Of a stretch of DNA of 64,000 bases, positions 60,771 to 64,000 are shown piece by piece. Origin of the DNA: Azolla pinnata (Eukaryota > Streptophyta > Polypodiopsida > Salviniales > Salviniaceae); NCBI GenBank assembly GCA_037176905.1, contig JBBBWG010029976.1, positions 62,295 to 126,294 of the forward strand, written 5' to 3'. The stretch's first letter is position 1. The number at the start of each line of letters is the position of its first letter. The notes under the pieces are model-generated. The model searched no databases. It worked only from the letters and a program-made list of their open reading frames with translations, and had not been told where the DNA came from. The translations under genes and the position numbers were made by a program.

Positions 60771-63590
60771 CCGATCGAAACTCTCCGCGTTCGTACTTCG
60801 ACTTTGCGCGATCTGCTGGCGGATCGGCCGCACTTTGTTTTTTTTTATGGGCACTCGCGGCTGCGACGAACCGACAACGGAGCAACTCTCGCGGCTGAAA
60901 AACGGCAGTTGCTCGTATTGCGGAGATTCTGCAGTAACATGGCTGAACCACGCAAGAAAAAAACTAGCGGCTGTGTCTCCTGAGACGACCCTGAGATCTG
61001 AACCCCACGATTTGATTCGTTTTATATAGCTCGATCGCGAAAAACCGCAACGAATCTGCACACGAGTGATCACAGCTTGGTCATCTCGTTATGGCCACGT
61101 CGATGCATCCACAAATATATGCTTATATATATGCACATACATATAAGGAAAACTACCCAAAAACGCCTAGCAAATTCATTAGTTACATTTTAATGCCTAT
61201 TACAATTAGAACTTATAGATCAATGCCCGGTTTTATCTCTCGCTAAAGGTTACCGCCTAATCAATTGATTGAAATTAGATAAATTGGTTTCTGAAATTAC
61301 TAGCTTCTGTCGATCGAATATAGTAAGGGAATCGATTAATAAACAACAGGAGGAAGTAAGAAGTAAGAAGCAGTTCTCAAATCGCATTAAGAGAAGGATA
61401 GAACCGATTAGCGATAAAACTACAGGTGTTTGTTTGTAATTTCTAATCGTAGTTGGTGTTAAACTGGAATTAATAAACTTGTTTAGAGTTCTTTGATAAT
61501 TTTATGGATGCAGTTAAAGAAGCGACAAAGCATTTTTGAGAATCCTCGTAGTTCCAATGCCAGTCTTCGGCGTTCTCTTGTAATCTATTAATTAAACCTT
61601 TTTTACACCTTGCGCTTTTTCGTTTTTTAATGATATTCCATTCGCTCCCCGATTTTATAAATGGCGGATTAAACGTGCCAACGAAATCGTTAGTGGATGG
61701 CCGTTCCAGACGTTCGCATGAGCAATCGGACGAGTGGCGCATCATTCGGATTTTCAAAAGCAAAGAGCTTGATTAGAACGAGTTTCGGCTGCTGTGAGAG
61801 GCTTGCGAAAGCTGACCTCGCGGCGGCGTTCGGGAAGAGTGGTTTTATACGCCTGTCGAGCTCTTCTAAGACCGTGACGTGTTCTGCAAGGAAAGAAGCA
61901 TTCGATTTCTAGTGCTCGATATTGGGGCCAACAACTGGTTCGATCCCTAAGGATATGTCCAAAAACAGGTTCGAATTCATTGGAGAAGCAAGAATAGTAG
62001 CATTAGACAAATATACACCAACTAGTCTAATCCACAGCCGACGCGTCATTGTGTGAAGCTATTATATATATCACATCAAACCCAGAAATACCTTGTAGTA
62101 GAATTTCATGTTAGTCGAAAAACAAAACCCTGCTTAAATGTAAAGCGAACAAATTGGTGTCACCAGACGACGGGCTGAATGGATCGTAGTAACAAGGCTA
62201 CTCTGCCACTTACCATACTCGGTCATATATTTCGAGAGACTTGCTTAAGGGAGGCATTAATTATAGCAAAACCGATGCTTGTAAACATCCTCTCGTTAGC
62301 GTGAATGCTGTTGCTAATTAATCCCCTCTAATCAATTAATCAATCTTTTCCCACCTTAACACGCATCCATGCCGTGCAAGCACACCTTGCTTGCTTTCTG
62401 CTACGTAATCGCTAACTATAGATCGAATTAACCCATGCTTTGCTGTCTAACTAATTGTGCATCGCCGCCGCCGAAATCAGTGACGCCTTGATTTACCCGC
62501 GGCACCTCCCTCCATTGGACATGTAACGTGCGTCATGTCTGACGATCATAGTGAGATTAAAGTTTTTCTTTGACTTGGAGAACACTCTCAAAGCAATGCT
62601 CTTGCTAGTTAACATCTAGTCAAACAAGCATGTTTTGTGCAGGACTGTTGGGGGGTGCATTTTAGGTTGTTACAGGCATTGCCATTGATTATGGTTGCAT
62701 TCAAAGCCAAGATGGGTCGGTCATAAGAAAAAAAATCGATCCGATCATGAGGTTGTTGGGGACCAGGCCTAGAACATGTGATCATCAGCTGCGGCTGCAA
62801 CAGATGGAAGGCTTCATTATCATTCGAATCGATCGGATCGAATGATAGCATTACAGTTCATGGAGGCTTAATTATCATTCTCTAATCGATCGGATCAAAC
62901 GATGGCATTACAATTTATGGAGGTTTAATTATCATTCTCGAATGGATGGGATCAATTGATCTGGCATCCACGGTCGCATCATCAGTAGGATGCATGACTG
63001 GATGGATCGGGGCCCGGAACATGGGATTATCAGCTGCGGCTGCAACGGATGGATCAGGCAGAATGTATGATAAACAATCATATCCACTCCAGTAGGCATC
63101 TGAAATGGTGCACAGTGCTGTTATTGGGCAAAAATGAGGTAGATAAAGAGTAGAGGTGATCGATGGATCGAAGGATCGACGAGCGGATCGGGAAGGATAG
63201 AAGCACGTCGATCGGGCACAAAGTATCGGATGGGAATCGGTAGGTAGCATTATAAGGTACTAAAAAGAGCGCGGCGGCGGCGTGCGCGAAGCCGATGACG
63301 GCATTCCCAAAACATCGGGGCCGCGATTATTGGAGGGGGGCGGTTTTACAACGATGGGAGCAGGCGATAGATATAGATATATATCAGATATATCTATATA
63401 TATATATAGGTCCTATTATAGATTCTATGTCCAACAGTTGATTATCGATCGGATAATTAGGAGTGAGGATCGACAGGGGGTAGTCGGATCCAATATATGT
63501 ACACATATAATCCATTGGGGCATCATCAGCTGGCGCAGTACTGATGAGCAAGTGTGGGGGGTGCAGGATCGAATATCGATCAGCCGGTCG
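60771..63590. other. Terminal spacer without a supported gene
   Basis: No recognisable gene on either strand. At 62816-62940 three copies of a 55-58 bp phrase with ATTATCATTC and ATCGATCGGATC occur. A phrase GATTATCAGCTGCGGCTGCAA recurs about 240 bp apart (near 62780 and 63020). At 63367-63410 an AT-rich stretch of GATATATC words is nearly palindromic. Confidence 0.5.
62816..63060. repeat. Local tandem and spaced duplications
   Basis: Three diverged copies (starting near 62816, 62871 and 62928) share TTAATTATCATTC, GATCGGATC and GGCATTACA blocks. A flanking CAGCTGCGGCTGCAAC word with neighbouring GGCC(T/C)GGAACATG text is found on both sides, suggesting an older larger duplication. Confidence 0.65.
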
Positions 63591-63599
63591 GTGGGGTCG

Positions 63600-63718
63600 G
63601 TCGTCGTTCCTCGTCGTCTGGCGTCGTCGTCGTCGCCGTCGTCTGGCTTTGTCGTCGCCGTTGTCGTCTGGCTTTGTCGCCGTCGTCGTCGTCGTCTGGC
63701 TTTGTCGTCGTCGTCGTC

Positions 63719-63773
<55 letters not shown>

Positions 63774-63775
63774 GT
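63600..63775. repeat. Triplet repeats (GTC)n passing into (GAT)n
   Basis: GTCGTC runs broken by TGGCTTT, followed by about 18 GATGAT triplets. All six frames are open through it, giving poly-Asp, poly-His, poly-Ser or poly-Met products, which are artefacts. Confidence 0.92.
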
Positions 63776-63862
63776 GATGCAGCAGGACATTGAGTACGAG
63801 GGGGGATCGATGGGGGGAAGTATATCGAGCGAAGGATAGCATAGAATCGGCGAGAATGCAAT

Positions 63863-63990
63863 AGGGGATTAGGGTTTAGAGGGGTTAGGGTTTGGGGGGG
63901 ATTAGGGTTTAGAGGGATTAGGGTTTAGAGGGTTTAGGGTTTAGAGGGTTTAGAGGGTTAAGGGGGGGGGGATTAGGGTTTGAGGCAGCG
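63863..63990. repeat. Degenerate telomere-type TTAGGG/TTTAGAGGG repeats
   Basis: Alternating GATTAGGGTTTAGAGG and TTTAGGG words with G runs of 7-9 (near 63894 and 63964) at the right edge of the window. They may continue beyond it. Confidence 0.88.
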
Positions 63991-64000
63991 GAGGAGATTG

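Overview
The window is nuclear DNA from a green land plant. Genes have spliced exons with GT-AG introns, telomere-type TTTAGGG/CCCTAAA motifs recur between genes, and the gene families are plant ones: an organelle-type PPR protein, an EREX-type PX protein, an FLX-like coiled coil, a GAUT, FTSHI5, a CRM-domain splicing factor, a plant ELO elongase and a small USP. A 1000-residue intronless PPR gene, an intronless EXO70 and an elongase that keeps HxxHH would fit a bryophyte, lycophyte or fern. That is inference, and I cannot name the species. Many intergenic spacers are short and rich in microsatellites and minisatellites.

Layout. 1-1854 (-): N-terminal part of an EXO70 gene, cut by the window edge. 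4364-7366 (-): PLS-type PPR protein. 9392-16225 (-): EREX-like PX/coiled-coil protein, 11 exons resolved. About 16.4-17.4 kb: a large alternating purine/pyrimidine minisatellite just upstream of it. 21083-24809 (+): an FLX-like coiled coil joined in frame to a C-terminal RRM, 6 coding exons; this is the most unusual gene here. 25503-27685 (-): GAUT galacturonosyltransferase. 31941-42351 (-): FTSHI5-like inactive plastid FtsH, 18 coding exons resolved and the last one not. 42.4-43.5 kb: a nested minisatellite ending in telomeric motifs. 44000-46737 (-): a PLAT-like plus four-helix membrane protein, probably plastid, with its 5' end unresolved. 48.5-49.5 kb: a telomere-like minisatellite running up to an ELO elongase gene (49659-50800, +). 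51932-51998 (+): a shortened tRNA-Ser(TGA). 53063-56839 (+): a CRM-domain mitochondrial/plastid intron-splicing factor. 58262-59862 (-): a universal stress protein. 59.9-64 kb: repeats with no gene I can support.

There is no operon-like logic. The genes are independent housekeeping genes of exocytosis, endosomes, cell wall synthesis, organelle import and proteolysis, organelle RNA processing, and lipid elongation. Four encode probable organelle proteins (PPR, FTSHI5, the PLAT/TM protein, the CRM protein). I chained exons by splice motifs and phase. For six multi-exon genes (EREX, FLX-RRM, GAUT, ELO, CRM, USP) the joined coding length is an exact multiple of three from start to stop.
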